DNA of 16,135 nucleotides, from contig DASUTB010000008.1 in the NCBI GenBank assembly GCA_036374835.1, positions 1 through 16,135 on the forward strand, in the 5' to 3' direction. Of this stretch, positions 1-7,491 are shown in pieces. The position numbers and the translations under genes are program-made. The DNA is from DASUTB01 sp036374835. Lineage in GTDB: Bacteria; Actinomycetota; Actinomycetes; Jiangellales; Jiangellaceae. The notes under the pieces are model-generated. The model did no database searches. It was not told the DNA's origin and worked only from the letters and a program-made list of their open reading frames with translations. Every line of letters starts with the position of its first letter. Position 1 is the stretch's first letter.

Positions 1-279
1 CTCGAGCGCGGCAGTGATCGCGCCGAGCAGGGTCTCCATCTCGCGGTCGACGACAACCGCGAACAGGCCTTCCTTGCTCCGGAAGTGCTCGTACACCACG
101 GGCTTGGAGACACCCGCCTGGCTCGCCACCTCCTCGATGGATGTTCCGTCGAACCCCCGTTCGGCGAACAGTGCCCGGCCGACGTCGAGAAGTTGTTCGC
201 GCCGTTGCTTACCTGTCATCCGCACCCGGCTGGGGGTCGCGCGCGACCGCGCCGCGGTTGATTTGGTCACAGGGCTCAT
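1..279 (-). CDS. TetR-family transcriptional regulator, 3' part outside window
   Basis: The visible 93 residues carry a classic TetR DNA-binding domain. A basic N-terminal tail (about 1-25) is followed by the helix QRREQLLDVGRALFAERGF (about 25-43), then the helix-turn-helix with TSIEEVASQAGVSKPVVYEHF (about 46-66) and the start of the ligand domain. The reading frame runs off the window at base 1, so the ligand-binding half is missing here. ATG at 279 is chosen because GGGAGG lies just upstream (289-284); an ATG at 282 and a GTG at 270 are in the same frame. The gene lies 141 nt downstream of the desaturase on the same strand. TetR regulators often control neighbouring fatty-acid desaturase genes, and a perfect dyad sits in the desaturase promoter, so control of that gene is a reasonable inference. 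The family assignment is secure; the target is not. Confidence 0.9.
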   Translation of the reverse strand, partial: MSPVTKSTAARSRATPSRVRMTGKQRREQLLDVGRALFAERGFDGTSIEEVASQAGVSKPVVYEHFRSKEGLFAVVVDREMETLLGAITAALE

Positions 280-319
280 CATGCCTCCCATGGGCTCTGC
301 CGTCGTGAGGCATTTCGGC

Positions 320-329
320 CGTACGTACG
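320..329. promoter_or_regulatory. 10-bp perfect palindrome upstream of the TetR gene
   Basis: CGTACGTACG reads the same on both strands and lies about 40 bp before the TetR start. TetR proteins commonly bind palindromes in their own promoters, so this could be an autoregulatory operator. No convincing -35/-10 pair was found around it. It does not match the desaturase promoter dyad except for the shared core TACG. Confidence 0.25.
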
Positions 330-420
330 TCTGAAGAGCTCGAAACGGATGGGATCGTTCCAAAAGGGCGCGACGCAGTCCACACGGGGGAGAGCGAGCT
401 GCGCCGCGCCGGCTCGGAGG

Positions 421-1404
421 TTACTTGGCGATGAGTGTCTGCTCACCGCCGTAGTCGTCGATCCGCCTGGCCTCGATGCGATCCTTGCTCGGCCACCGAA
501 CGTCGGTCGCCCAGCCGAGTCTTTCGAAGAGCCAGATGAACCGCGCCGAGGAGTCGATCTGTCCTTTCAGGACACCGTGCCTGGCGCACGTCGGATCGGC
601 GTGGTGCAGGTTGTGCCAGGACTCGCCCATCGACAGGAACGCCAGCCACCAGACGTTGCCGGACTTGTCGCGGCTGTTGAAGGGTCGCTCACCGATCGCG
701 TGGCAGATCGAGTTGATCGACCAGGTGACGTGGTGCAGCAGACCGATGCGCACGAGCGTAGCCCAGAAGAACGCGGTCGCCGCGCCCTGCCAGGACCAGG
801 TGATCAGGCCGCCGAGCAGCGGCGGAAGGAGCAACGAGACCGCCACGAGCCCTGGGAACGCCCGGCTGATCTTGCGAAGATCCGGGTCCTTGAGCAGGTC
901 CGGCGCGTACTTGCGCTGGTCGGTCTGCTCGACGTCGAACATCCAGCCCATATGCGCGTGGAACATGCCCTTCATCAGCGCCGGGACGGTCTCGCCGTAG
1001 CGCCAGGGGGAATGCGGGTCGCCCTCCTTGTCCGAGTACTTGTGGTGCCGGCGATGGTCCGCGACCCAGCGGATGACCGGCCCCTCGACGGCGAGGCTTC
1101 CCGCGATGGCCATGGCGTTCTTCAGCCCGCGGTTGGCTTTGAACGAACGGTGCGTGAAGTGCCGGTGGAAGCCGACCGTCACGCCGTGGCCAGAGATTAT
1201 GTACATGACCACGGCGATCGCCACGTCCGTCCAACCGAGCCAGCCGCCCCACGCGATCGGAATGGCCACCAGCAGCGCCAGGAATGGAACCGCGATGAAG
1301 ACGCCGAGCGTAATCTGCTCGCCACGGGACTGGCGGTCAGTGCTCATTGTGCCCAGCGGGAGCTCGTCCCGGACGGGTGGCTTGTTGTCGACAGCCGTCG
1401 CCAT
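421..1404 (-). CDS. Membrane acyl-CoA / fatty acid desaturase (delta-9 type)
   Basis: This is a di-iron, membrane-bound desaturase that inserts a cis double bond into a saturated acyl chain using O2 and electrons from a redox partner. All three histidine boxes of the family are present in the 327-aa product: HRHFTH at 80-85, HRRHH at 117-121 and HNLHH (in GESWHNLHHADP) at 264-268. A further conserved NSICH motif is at about 231-235. Hydrophobic segments at about 33-52, 59-77 and 183-225 fit the usual four-helix layout. ATG 1404 is preferred over the longer in-frame ATGs at 1428 and 1419, because AAGGAGG (1416-1410) precedes it by 5 nt and would lie inside the longer versions. No ferredoxin or reductase gene is visible nearby. 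Its promoter (1495-1467) contains a dyad, suggesting repression by a lipid-sensing TetR protein. Confidence 0.95.
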   Translation of the reverse strand: MATAVDNKPPVRDELPLGTMSTDRQSRGEQITLGVFIAVPFLALLVAIPIAWGGWLGWTDVAIAVVMYIISGHGVTVGFHRHFTHRSFKANRGLKNAMAIAGSLAVEGPVIRWVADHRRHHKYSDKEGDPHSPWRYGETVPALMKGMFHAHMGWMFDVEQTDQRKYAPDLLKDPDLRKISRAFPGLVAVSLLLPPLLGGLITWSWQGAATAFFWATLVRIGLLHHVTWSINSICHAIGERPFNSRDKSGNVWWLAFLSMGESWHNLHHADPTCARHGVLKGQIDSSARFIWLFERLGWATDVRWPSKDRIEARRIDDYGGEQTLIAK

Positions 1405-1409
1405 GACGA

Positions 1410-1416
1410 CCTCCTT
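1410..1416 (-). promoter_or_regulatory. Ribosome binding site of the desaturase gene
   Basis: AAGGAGG on the minus strand, 5 nt before ATG 1404. It is a near-perfect anti-16S match and decides the start against the upstream in-frame ATGs at 1419 and 1428. Confidence 0.85.
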
Positions 1417-1466
1417 CATGTCGGGCAAAATGTCCGAGAGAGGGTAAGTCTCACCTTCCCTACGCT

Positions 1467-1495
1467 ACCGTAACCTACGACACCGTAGGTTCCAA
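1467..1495 (-). promoter_or_regulatory. Desaturase promoter with an operator-like dyad between -35 and -10
   Basis: On the minus strand TTGGAA (1495-1490) and TACGGT (1472-1467) are 17 bp apart, a good -35/-10 layout for a high-GC actinobacterium. The perfect inverted repeat AACCTACG-N4-CGTAGGTT (1472-1491) fills the spacer and touches both hexamers. A bound repressor there would block RNA polymerase. A third related half-site, GCGTAGG, follows at about 1465-1459. The dyad size fits a TetR-type operator. The adjacent truncated TetR gene is the obvious candidate regulator, but that link is inferred. Confidence 0.6.
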
Positions 1496-1539
1496 AGTGC
1501 AGCGTTGGAAGGAAATCGACGACCTGCCGGGTTCAGTAC

Positions 1540-2142
1540 CTAGTTTCCGGCGCCTCCTGCCTTTGCGGGTCGCCACATCGGCCAGAACGCTGCGCCGCTG
1601 GGTAGCGTGAACGGCTCGCCGAGCAATTCGTAGCCGTGCCGCAGGTAGAGGTCGCGGCTGCGAGGATCGCTCGCCTCGAGGTAGGCCGGCACGCCGTGCT
1701 GGTCGAGGTACGCGTGATAGTAGCTGAGCAACGAGCTGCCGATACCCTGACTCCGCTTGTCCGAGCGGGTGGCGAGGAACGCCAAGTGGTGATGCGGTTC
1801 CTCCGGATGGTTCTGCTCGAAGAGGGTGTCGAGAGTCCGGAACCTGTCCGTCCACCGTCCGCACGCGGCGGCCAGCCGTTCGTCGTAATCCTCCGGCTCG
1901 GGCAACGGCCCGGTTCGGGGGAGCCAGACCGCAGCCGCGACCCGGTCGGCGGTCATGTGGACCTCGCCGTGCGCCACGGCGAGGTCCACCACGATCCGAA
2001 AGTTGGCGGACAGGACGCGAGCCCGATCCTCCTCGACCGGGACCAACCACTCTGTCGGTGGAAGATCGGCGAATGCAGTGCCGATCAGCTCGGCGACCGA
2101 GCCCGCGTCGTCCGGGCCAGCTTTGATGATCTCAATCGTCAT
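1540..2142 (-). CDS. GNAT-family N-acetyltransferase
   Basis: A 200-aa protein with the acetyl-CoA binding motif A in HLAFLATRSDKRSQGIGSSLL (119-139; pyrophosphate loop Q132-G-I-G135), followed by the late GNAT pattern of LEASDPRSRDLYLRHGYELLG (about 156-176). The N-terminal IIKAGPDDAGSVAELIGTAF is the usual first strand and helix. GNAT enzymes transfer acetyl groups to amines; the substrate cannot be told from sequence. ATG 2142 lies 2 nt after the stop of the upstream permease gene and has no clear ribosome site of its own, so translational coupling is likely. It is the last gene of the GPP34-permease-GNAT unit. The permease substrate, perhaps an amino acid or amine, might be what it acetylates, but this is a guess. 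Confidence 0.88.
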   Translation of the reverse strand: MTIEIIKAGPDDAGSVAELIGTAFADLPPTEWLVPVEEDRARVLSANFRIVVDLAVAHGEVHMTADRVAAAVWLPRTGPLPEPEDYDERLAAACGRWTDRFRTLDTLFEQNHPEEPHHHLAFLATRSDKRSQGIGSSLLSYYHAYLDQHGVPAYLEASDPRSRDLYLRHGYELLGEPFTLPSGAAFWPMWRPAKAGGAGN

Positions 2143-2144
2143 GT

Positions 2145-3677
2145 TCAGGCGGTCGGATCGTCTTGGCGTGCACGGACGTCGTCCTCGACCTCACCGTCGA
2201 GACGTAGGCCGAGCCCGGTCGCGGCGTTCGCACCGAGGCCGATGGACGCGTAGACGTCCGGGCGGCGGGCCTTGAGGTACAGGCCATACAGGAGGCCGAG
2301 AATGATGGCCACGCCATAGGCGATCGGCACGATCCATCGCACGTTGTTGTCCGGCTCGACACCGAGGATGGTGTCGAAGTTGATGATCGCCAGGACGGTG
2401 ACGACCGTCAGGGCGATGCTCGCCAGGATCGGAGCGGTGGCTCGCCGCCACTGGTTCTCACCGGACGGGTTCCGGGCGAAGAACGCGACGACGGCGAACG
2501 AGGATGCAGTGATCAGGATGATCACCCCGAGTGCACCACTGGAACCGCCGTAGAAGAACAACTGGACAACGGGGTCGAGGTCCGCGGCCGCGTAGTAGAT
2601 GATGACGACGAGTCCGATGACGCTTTGCGTGATGGAGCCGAAGACCGGCGCTCCGGTGCGAGCCGAGGTCTGGCCCAGCGCAGGCGGCAGGACCCGCTCG
2701 CGGCCGAGGGCGAAGCTGTAGCGCGCCCACATGTTGTGGAAGGCGATCATGCCAGCGAACAGCGACGTTACAAGGAGTATCTCGCCGAGGTCGGCCCAGA
2801 AGCTGCCGAGGTACTGGTCGGCCAGCACGAAGATGGTACCGGGACCGAACTCCTGCGTCGTTGCAACGATCTCGTCCGGTCCGGTGGCAACGGACATCGC
2901 CCAAGCGGCGAGCACGTAGACCACGCCGACGATGGCGATGGCCGCGTAGGTCGCCTTGGGGATGGTGCGCCGCGGGTCGCGGGCCTCCTCGGAGAAGACG
3001 ACACAGGCCTCGAATCCGATGAAGCCGAGGACTGCGAGCGCCAGGACCGCTCCGGCGCCGCTGTCGAGCAGGTTGCTGATCGCCAGCGTGTCGAAGCTGA
3101 TCTCGCCGCCCGCGGGGTTGGCGAGGTCGGCGACGCTGAAAACGATCAGGATGCCGATCTCGGCGATGAGCAGGACCGCCAGGATCCTACTGTTCACGTC
3201 GACACGGAGCACACCCAGCACGGCGACGAGCGCCCAGGCGATGAGTGCCACAACCCACCACGCGACCTCAATGTCGAACCATTCGAGAAGCTTGGGTTCC
3301 ATTGCGGCGTGGATGAGGCCGTAGAGCCCGACCTGGAGCGCGGTGTAAGCCAGCAGGGCGACCCAGGCCGCCGCTACCCCGGCGGGTTTGCCCAGGCCGT
3401 GTGTGACGTATGTGTAGAAGGCGCCTGCGTTGGTGACGTGCCGGGACATCGCCACGTACCCAACCGCGAACAGTGCCAGAAGGATAGCGACGACCGCGTA
3501 GGCGACCGGAAATCCCGTGACGCCGGTGACGGCGTAACCCGTCGTAACGACACCGGCCACGACCGTCAGTGGGATGGCAGCGCTGAGAACAAAGAACACG
3601 ACAGAGGGGACGCCTAGCCGGTTTCGTGCGAGCGCACGCGATATCCGATCTCCCGACAGGTTGGACGAATGGGTCAT
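2145..3677 (-). CDS. APC-superfamily amino acid permease
   Basis: A 510-aa integral membrane protein with about 12 hydrophobic helices and the standard APC features. The N-terminal cytoplasmic stretch leads into LGVPSVVFFVLSAAIPLTVV (TM1, about 21-40). The conserved TM6-loop signature GFIGFEACVVFSEEARDPRR is at about 218-237, followed by TIPKA. The charged C-terminal tail after about residue 475 is cytoplasmic. Family members are proton-coupled or exchange carriers for amino acids, polyamines or related amines; this sequence does not identify the substrate. AAGGAG (3690-3685) lies 7 nt before ATG 3677 and supports the start. The gene sits 24 nt after the GPP34-like gene and 2 nt before the GNAT gene, so the three are probably cotranscribed. 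Confidence 0.93.
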   Translation of the reverse strand: MTHSSNLSGDRISRALARNRLGVPSVVFFVLSAAIPLTVVAGVVTTGYAVTGVTGFPVAYAVVAILLALFAVGYVAMSRHVTNAGAFYTYVTHGLGKPAGVAAAWVALLAYTALQVGLYGLIHAAMEPKLLEWFDIEVAWWVVALIAWALVAVLGVLRVDVNSRILAVLLIAEIGILIVFSVADLANPAGGEISFDTLAISNLLDSGAGAVLALAVLGFIGFEACVVFSEEARDPRRTIPKATYAAIAIVGVVYVLAAWAMSVATGPDEIVATTQEFGPGTIFVLADQYLGSFWADLGEILLVTSLFAGMIAFHNMWARYSFALGRERVLPPALGQTSARTGAPVFGSITQSVIGLVVIIYYAAADLDPVVQLFFYGGSSGALGVIILITASSFAVVAFFARNPSGENQWRRATAPILASIALTVVTVLAIINFDTILGVEPDNNVRWIVPIAYGVAIILGLLYGLYLKARRPDVYASIGLGANAATGLGLRLDGEVEDDVRARQDDPTA

Positions 3678-3701
3678 GAAACAACTCCTTCTTGTTGGCG
3701 C

Positions 3702-4343
3702 TTACATATTCGTTCCGAGTACGGCGTCACCCACGGCCGCTTCGGTGTGAGCGAGTAGCTCACGCAGCGACATCGGAAGTGACGCCACGGTTGTCTGAAC
3801 GTGATGGCTGGTCAGCGAGTCGTTCTCCCACCACACGCGCCGTGCCAGGCCGGTGGCCGCCACCAGGCCGGTGAGCATGGCATCAGCCATAGTCGGTGGA
3901 CTGCCGCTACCTATCTGCGTGCCCAAGCGCATGGCCGGCCGGCCGGACGCGTTGAGATCGGCCGAGACGTAGCGCACGACCGAGCCGCTCAGGCGGCGCT
4001 TTCGGACCGACGTGACCAGACCGGCCCGGTGTAGCCTGTTCCCGACCCGGTTGGCGGCGGCTTGGCTGAGAAACAGTAACCACGTACGGACGGCTTCGTG
4101 TTGCGCTTCGGCTGCGAGCTGCTGGAGCACCCGTTCGGCGAGATCGTCGCCTGGGGGTGAGGGATGCACAACCGACACCTTCCCGTTCGTGATTCGGATG
4201 TTGCCTGTGAGCGCGAGCTCCCCCAGCAATGCACCGGCCAGCCCGATACCGGCAACACGTTCCTGGATGCGAACTTTTCCCGTTTGCTCATCGTGGGCGA
4301 TGAGGAAATAGTCGTTGGCGATGAGCTCCACCGTCAGCCGCAC
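3702..4343 (-). CDS. GPP34 (GOLPH3/Vps74-like) family protein
   Basis: A 213-aa soluble protein that looks like a bacterial member of the GPP34 family, named after the eukaryotic phosphoinositide-binding Golgi proteins GOLPH3 and Vps74. Supporting features are the N-terminal VELIANDYFLIAHDEQTGKV (5-24), the GLAGALLGELALTGNIRI block (about 34-51) with a following short beta unit, and a late helical half including LARRVWWENDSL. Actinobacteria often carry several copies; their role is poorly known and membrane association is presumed from the eukaryotic proteins. The start is GTG 4343, because no closer start with a good ribosome site is visible. It is the first gene of a minus-strand unit with the permease (24 nt) and GNAT genes. 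Assignment rests on recognised sequence pattern only. Confidence 0.8.
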   Translation of the reverse strand: MRLTVELIANDYFLIAHDEQTGKVRIQERVAGIGLAGALLGELALTGNIRITNGKVSVVHPSPPGDDLAERVLQQLAAEAQHEAVRTWLLFLSQAAANRVGNRLHRAGLVTSVRKRRLSGSVVRYVSADLNASGRPAMRLGTQIGSGSPPTMADAMLTGLVAATGLARRVWWENDSLTSHHVQTTVASLPMSLRELLAHTEAAVGDAVLGTNM

Positions 4344-4546
4344 CCCACGGTAAACTCAGCGCGACGCGTCCGAGCCGTGATCGCGTCGGCCACAAGTCTG
4401 TGTCGCGTCATACCACATCCCCACTCAACTGCGCAGCCCAAGCATGATCACTCTCTAGGCAGCGCCCCTCGATGTCAAGAGTTGAAGATGACTTGTCGAC
4501 ATTTATTCGGTCGGTCGTCGCGTATGGCCCATGCCGGGCGCCTGCT

Positions 4547-4576
4547 GTGACATGCCACAGCGGCTCGCGATACGGT
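4547..4576 (+). promoter_or_regulatory. Candidate promoter for tRNA-Gln
   Basis: GTGACA (4547-4552; five of six matches to TTGACA) and TACGGT (4571-4576) are 18 bp apart, about 45 bp before the tRNA. The rest of the 4344-4622 gap holds the GPP34 5' region and small weak dyads (for example TGCGG-AAT-CCGCA near 4589-4601), but no gene that I can support. Confidence 0.4.
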
Positions 4577-4622
4577 AAGTGGCGGGCATTGCGGAATCCG
4601 CATGAACGTATGCCAGTTTCGA

Positions 4623-4698
4623 TCCGCCGTAGTGCAATTGGTTAGCATGGGTGGTTTTGGTCCACTTGATCCAGGTTCGAATCCTGGCGGCGGAGCCA
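4623..4698 (+). tRNA. tRNA-Gln (anticodon UUG)
   Basis: A complete cloverleaf can be folded. The acceptor stem is TCCGCCG (4623-4629) with CGGCGGA (4688-4694). The D stem is GTGC/GCAT (4632-4635, 4645-4648). The anticodon stem is GGTGG/CCACT (4650-4654, 4662-4666) with loop TTTTGGT and anticodon TTG at 4657-4659. The T stem is CCAGG/CCTGG (4671-4675, 4683-4687) with loop TTCGAAT. The discriminator is G4695, and CCA is encoded at 4696-4698. U1-A72 and G73 fit glutamine identity. It reads CAA codons. A tRNA-Gln immediately upstream of glmU is a familiar actinobacterial arrangement. Confidence 0.95.
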
Positions 4699-4773
4699 CG
4701 ATCGTAGCTCTGGGTCAGGGCCGGTATCGTCGAGTCGTCACCTTCGCTCGTCACTGCTGAGGAGCATCTTCGC

Positions 4774-6258
4774 GTGAGTACCCGCCCTGCCGCTGTCATT
4801 GTCCTTGCCGCCGGCGAGGGCACTCGGATGAAGTCGGCTACGCCCAAAGTCCTGCATGAGATCGGCGGCCGGTCGCTGATCGGCCACGCGGTCGCCGCGG
4901 CCGGATCCCTTGAGCCCGAGATCCTGGCCATCGTGGTCGGGCACGGCCGCGATCAGGTGACCGAGCACGTCACCGCAATCGCACCGGATGTTCGAATCGC
5001 CGTCCAGGACAAGCAACTCGGCACCGGCCATGCGGTGGCATGCGCGCTCGAGGAGCTGCCCGACCTGAACGGAACCGTGGTGGTGACATACGGCGACGTC
5101 CCGTTACTGGCCGCCGGCACCTTGCGCGAGTTCGTCGACCGGCACGAAGGGTCGCGCTACGCAGTCACGGTTCTCACCGCGCTGCTGGCCGATCCACACG
5201 GCTACGGCCGCATCGTGCGCGACGAGCGGGGCAACGTCGCCGCGATCGTGGAGCAGAAGGACGCAAGCCCGGAAGTGCAGGCGATAAAAGAGATCAACTC
5301 CGGAATCTACGCGTTCGACGCCGGCGTGCTCAGGGACGGGCTCGCCCGGCTCGACACCGACAACGCTCAGGGCGAGCTGTACTTGACCGACCTCATCGGC
5401 CTCGCCCGCGCAGACGGCCTGAGCGTCGGCGGCTACGAGGTCGCCGACCGGTGGCAGACCGAAGGCGTGAACGACCGGGTTCAGCTGGCGGCGTTGGGGC
5501 GGGAGTTGAACCGCCGGGTCACCGAGCATTGCATGCGGGCGGGCGTCACGATTATCGATCCGGAAACTACCTGGATCGATGTCACGGTGGAGCTCGAGGC
5601 GGACGTGGTGCTGCGACCGGGTACGCAACTTTACGGCGCGACATCGGTGGCCGCCGGTGCTCAGATCGGTCCGGATACGACGCTGCGCGATTGTGTCGTG
5701 GGCGCCGGCGCGAACGTCGTCCGCGCGCACGGCGAGTCGTCCCAGATCGAGGCGGGGGCCGACGTCGGCCCGTATGCACGGATGCGGCCCGGTACGCTCG
5801 TCCGGGCCGGCGGCAAGGTCGGCACGTTCGTCGAGACGAAGAACGCGACCATCGGTCCGTCGGCGAAGGTGCCGCACCTGACCTACGTGGGCGATGCCAC
5901 GATCGGCGAGGGCGCGAACATCGGCGCCGGGACGATCTTCGTGAACTACGACGGCCTGGCCAAGCACCATACGACCGTCGGCAAGGGGTCCTTCGTCGGC
6001 AGCAACTCGTCACTTGTCGCGCCGGTGGACATCGCCGACGGTGCCTACGTCGCTGCAGGATCGGCGGTGACCGACGACGTAGAGCCCGGCGAGATCGCTG
6101 TCGCGCGTGCGAAACAGCGCAATATCGCCGGCTGGGTCGCGCGCAAGCGCTCCGGAACACGCACCGCAGATGCCGCTGCGGAGGCACAGGCCGCCGGCAC
6201 GAGGCACACTGGAGACCTGAGGGGCGAGGCCGGCCAAGCCGGCGGCGAGGGGAGTTAG
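4774..6258 (+). CDS. glmU: Bifunctional UDP-GlcNAc pyrophosphorylase / GlcN-1-P acetyltransferase
   Basis: GlmU makes UDP-N-acetylglucosamine for peptidoglycan and envelope glycans by acetylating GlcN-1-P and then coupling it to UTP. The N-terminal uridyltransferase domain (about 1-235) shows LAAGEGTRMK (11-20), QLGTGHAV (81-88), YGDVPLL (106-112) and GYGRIVRD (143-150). The C-terminal left-handed beta-helix (about 255-455) shows hexapeptide repeats, the catalytic-His motif KVPHLTYVGD (H368) and NYDG (391-394). The start is GTG 4774, 9 nt after GAGGAG (4759-4764). The product is 494 aa, with a hydrophilic Ala/Gly-rich tail from about 460 that is longer than in Escherichia coli. prs follows after 3 nt, so the two are cotranscribed and probably coupled. 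Confidence 0.97.
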   Translation: MSTRPAAVIVLAAGEGTRMKSATPKVLHEIGGRSLIGHAVAAAGSLEPEILAIVVGHGRDQVTEHVTAIAPDVRIAVQDKQLGTGHAVACALEELPDLNGTVVVTYGDVPLLAAGTLREFVDRHEGSRYAVTVLTALLADPHGYGRIVRDERGNVAAIVEQKDASPEVQAIKEINSGIYAFDAGVLRDGLARLDTDNAQGELYLTDLIGLARADGLSVGGYEVADRWQTEGVNDRVQLAALGRELNRRVTEHCMRAGVTIIDPETTWIDVTVELEADVVLRPGTQLYGATSVAAGAQIGPDTTLRDCVVGAGANVVRAHGESSQIEAGADVGPYARMRPGTLVRAGGKVGTFVETKNATIGPSAKVPHLTYVGDATIGEGANIGAGTIFVNYDGLAKHHTTVGKGSFVGSNSSLVAPVDIADGAYVAAGSAVTDDVEPGEIAVARAKQRNIAGWVARKRSGTRTADAAAEAQAAGTRHTGDLRGEAGQAGGEGS

Positions 6259-6261
6259 CAC

Positions 6262-7239
6262 GTGACCGGCATCAAGGCCAGCAGCGAGAAGATGCTGATG
6301 CTGTTCTCCGGACGGGCCCACCCGGACCTGGCCGAATCAGTCGCGCGCGAGCTCGGTGCGAGCCTCGTGCCGACCACCGCACACGACTTCGCCAACGGCG
6401 AGATCTACGTCCGGTTCAACGAGAGCGTCCGCGGCTCGGATGCGTTCGTCATTCAGAGCCACACCACTCCGATCAACGAGTGGATCATGGAGCAGCTCAT
6501 CATGGTGGACGCGCTCAAGCGGGCGTCCGCACGCCGGATCACCGTGGTGATGCCGTTCTATGGGTACGCACGGCAGGACAAGAAGCACCGCGGACGCGAG
6601 CCCATCTCCGCTCGGCTGATCGCCGACATGTTCAAGACGGCCGGCGCCGACCGGCTGATGGCGGTCGACCTGCACACCGCGCAGATCCAGGGCTTTTTCG
6701 ACGGGCCGGTCGACCACCTGTGGGCACTGCCGATCCTGGCCAATTACATCGCCGAGAACTACCGCCCCAGCGAGATGGCCGTCGTATCGCCGGACGCCGG
6801 ACGGGTCCGGGTGGCCGACCTCTGGGCGGACAAGCTGGGCACACCGCTGGCGATCATCCACAAGCGCCGCGATCCGAATGTCGCCAATCAGGTGAAGGTC
6901 CACGAGGTCGTCGGTGAGGTCGCCGGACGGACGTGCCTGGTCGTCGACGACATGATCGACACTGCCGGGACGATCACGCAGGCAGCCGACGCGCTCGCCG
7001 CGAACGGCGCGAGCCGGGTGATCGTGGCCGCCACGCACGCCGTGCTGTCCGGGCCCGCTGTCGACCGGTTGAAGAACTCGCAGATCGATGAGGTCGTCGT
7101 CACCGACACGCTGCCCATTCCCGAAGAGCGCCGCTTCGACAAACTCAGGGTGCTGTCGATCGCGCCGCTGATCGCCCGGGCGATACATGAGGTGTTCGAG
7201 GACGGCTCGGTGACCAGCCTCTTCGACGGCAACGCCTAG
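6262..7239 (+). CDS. prs: Ribose-phosphate pyrophosphokinase (PRPP synthetase)
   Basis: The enzyme converts ribose 5-phosphate and ATP to PRPP, the precursor of nucleotides, histidine and tryptophan, and in actinobacteria also of decaprenyl-phosphate arabinose. The 325-aa product is of normal family length and contains FANGEIYVRF (43-52), FYGYARQDKK (99-108), DLHTAQIQGFF (136-146), the flexible ATP loop KRRDPN (201-206) and the PRPP loop VVDDMIDTAGT (227-237). The start is GTG 6262; its ribosome site GAGGGGAG lies within the end of glmU, whose stop is 3 nt upstream. A 252-nt gap follows, without an obvious strong terminator. Confidence 0.97.
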   Translation: MTGIKASSEKMLMLFSGRAHPDLAESVARELGASLVPTTAHDFANGEIYVRFNESVRGSDAFVIQSHTTPINEWIMEQLIMVDALKRASARRITVVMPFYGYARQDKKHRGREPISARLIADMFKTAGADRLMAVDLHTAQIQGFFDGPVDHLWALPILANYIAENYRPSEMAVVSPDAGRVRVADLWADKLGTPLAIIHKRRDPNVANQVKVHEVVGEVAGRTCLVVDDMIDTAGTITQAADALAANGASRVIVAATHAVLSGPAVDRLKNSQIDEVVVTDTLPIPEERRFDKLRVLSIAPLIARAIHEVFEDGSVTSLFDGNA

Positions 7240-7334
7240 CACTCGTGGTTCGATCACGTTCGGCAGGCTTGGCTACATAACACCATGCGTGTATGGGTGG
7301 TGTGATGTCGCTACGGGTGGTGAACGTCGAACTG

Positions 7335-7359
7335 GCATGGTGACCAGTAATACGGGTAG
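7335..7359 (+). promoter_or_regulatory. Candidate stress-sigma (SigB-like) promoter upstream of rplY
   Basis: GCAT (7335-7338), then 15 nt, then GGGTAG (7354-7359) loosely fits the GNNT-N14-16-GGGTA pattern of SigB-type promoters. The reading is attractive because ctc, the rplY homologue of Bacillus subtilis, is a classical SigB gene. An overlapping TAGAAT (7357-7362) could instead be a housekeeping -10. The rest of the 7240-7491 gap holds a 20-nt-period direct repeat of GGGTGGTG (7295-7302 and 7315-7322) and no supportable gene. Confidence 0.3.
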
Positions 7360-7491
7360 AATCGCCGGGTTGCCTCGGCGAGGGTAGCTGCGACATACCG
7401 GCTCCGTGATCGACGCGGTTGTCGGCAGCGCGCGCCTACGAGCCGAGAGTTGCGAGCCATCGACCGCCTGCCGAATCGTCAAGGAGTTTCC

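Noticed and set aside
349..1473. A 374-codon open frame opposite the desaturase
   Set aside because: It lies antisense to a gene with all three His boxes and has low-complexity Arg/Asp composition without a ribosome site.
1490..1510. Second inverted repeat TTCCAA-N9-TTGGAA near the desaturase promoter
   Set aside because: One arm coincides with the proposed -35, and six base pairs with a 9-nt spacer is weak; not called as a separate operator.
2625..3617. A 330-codon open frame opposite the permease
   Set aside because: Charged, motif-free translation antisense to a clear 12-helix transporter.
4471..4502. Loose dyad ATGTC ... GACAT upstream of tRNA-Gln
   Set aside because: Arms are short and interrupted; no gene end lies close enough for a terminator.
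5040..6917. A 625-codon open frame overlapping glmU and prs on the plus strand
   Set aside because: It is out of frame with two certain genes, Arg-rich and without motifs; a typical high-GC shadow frame.
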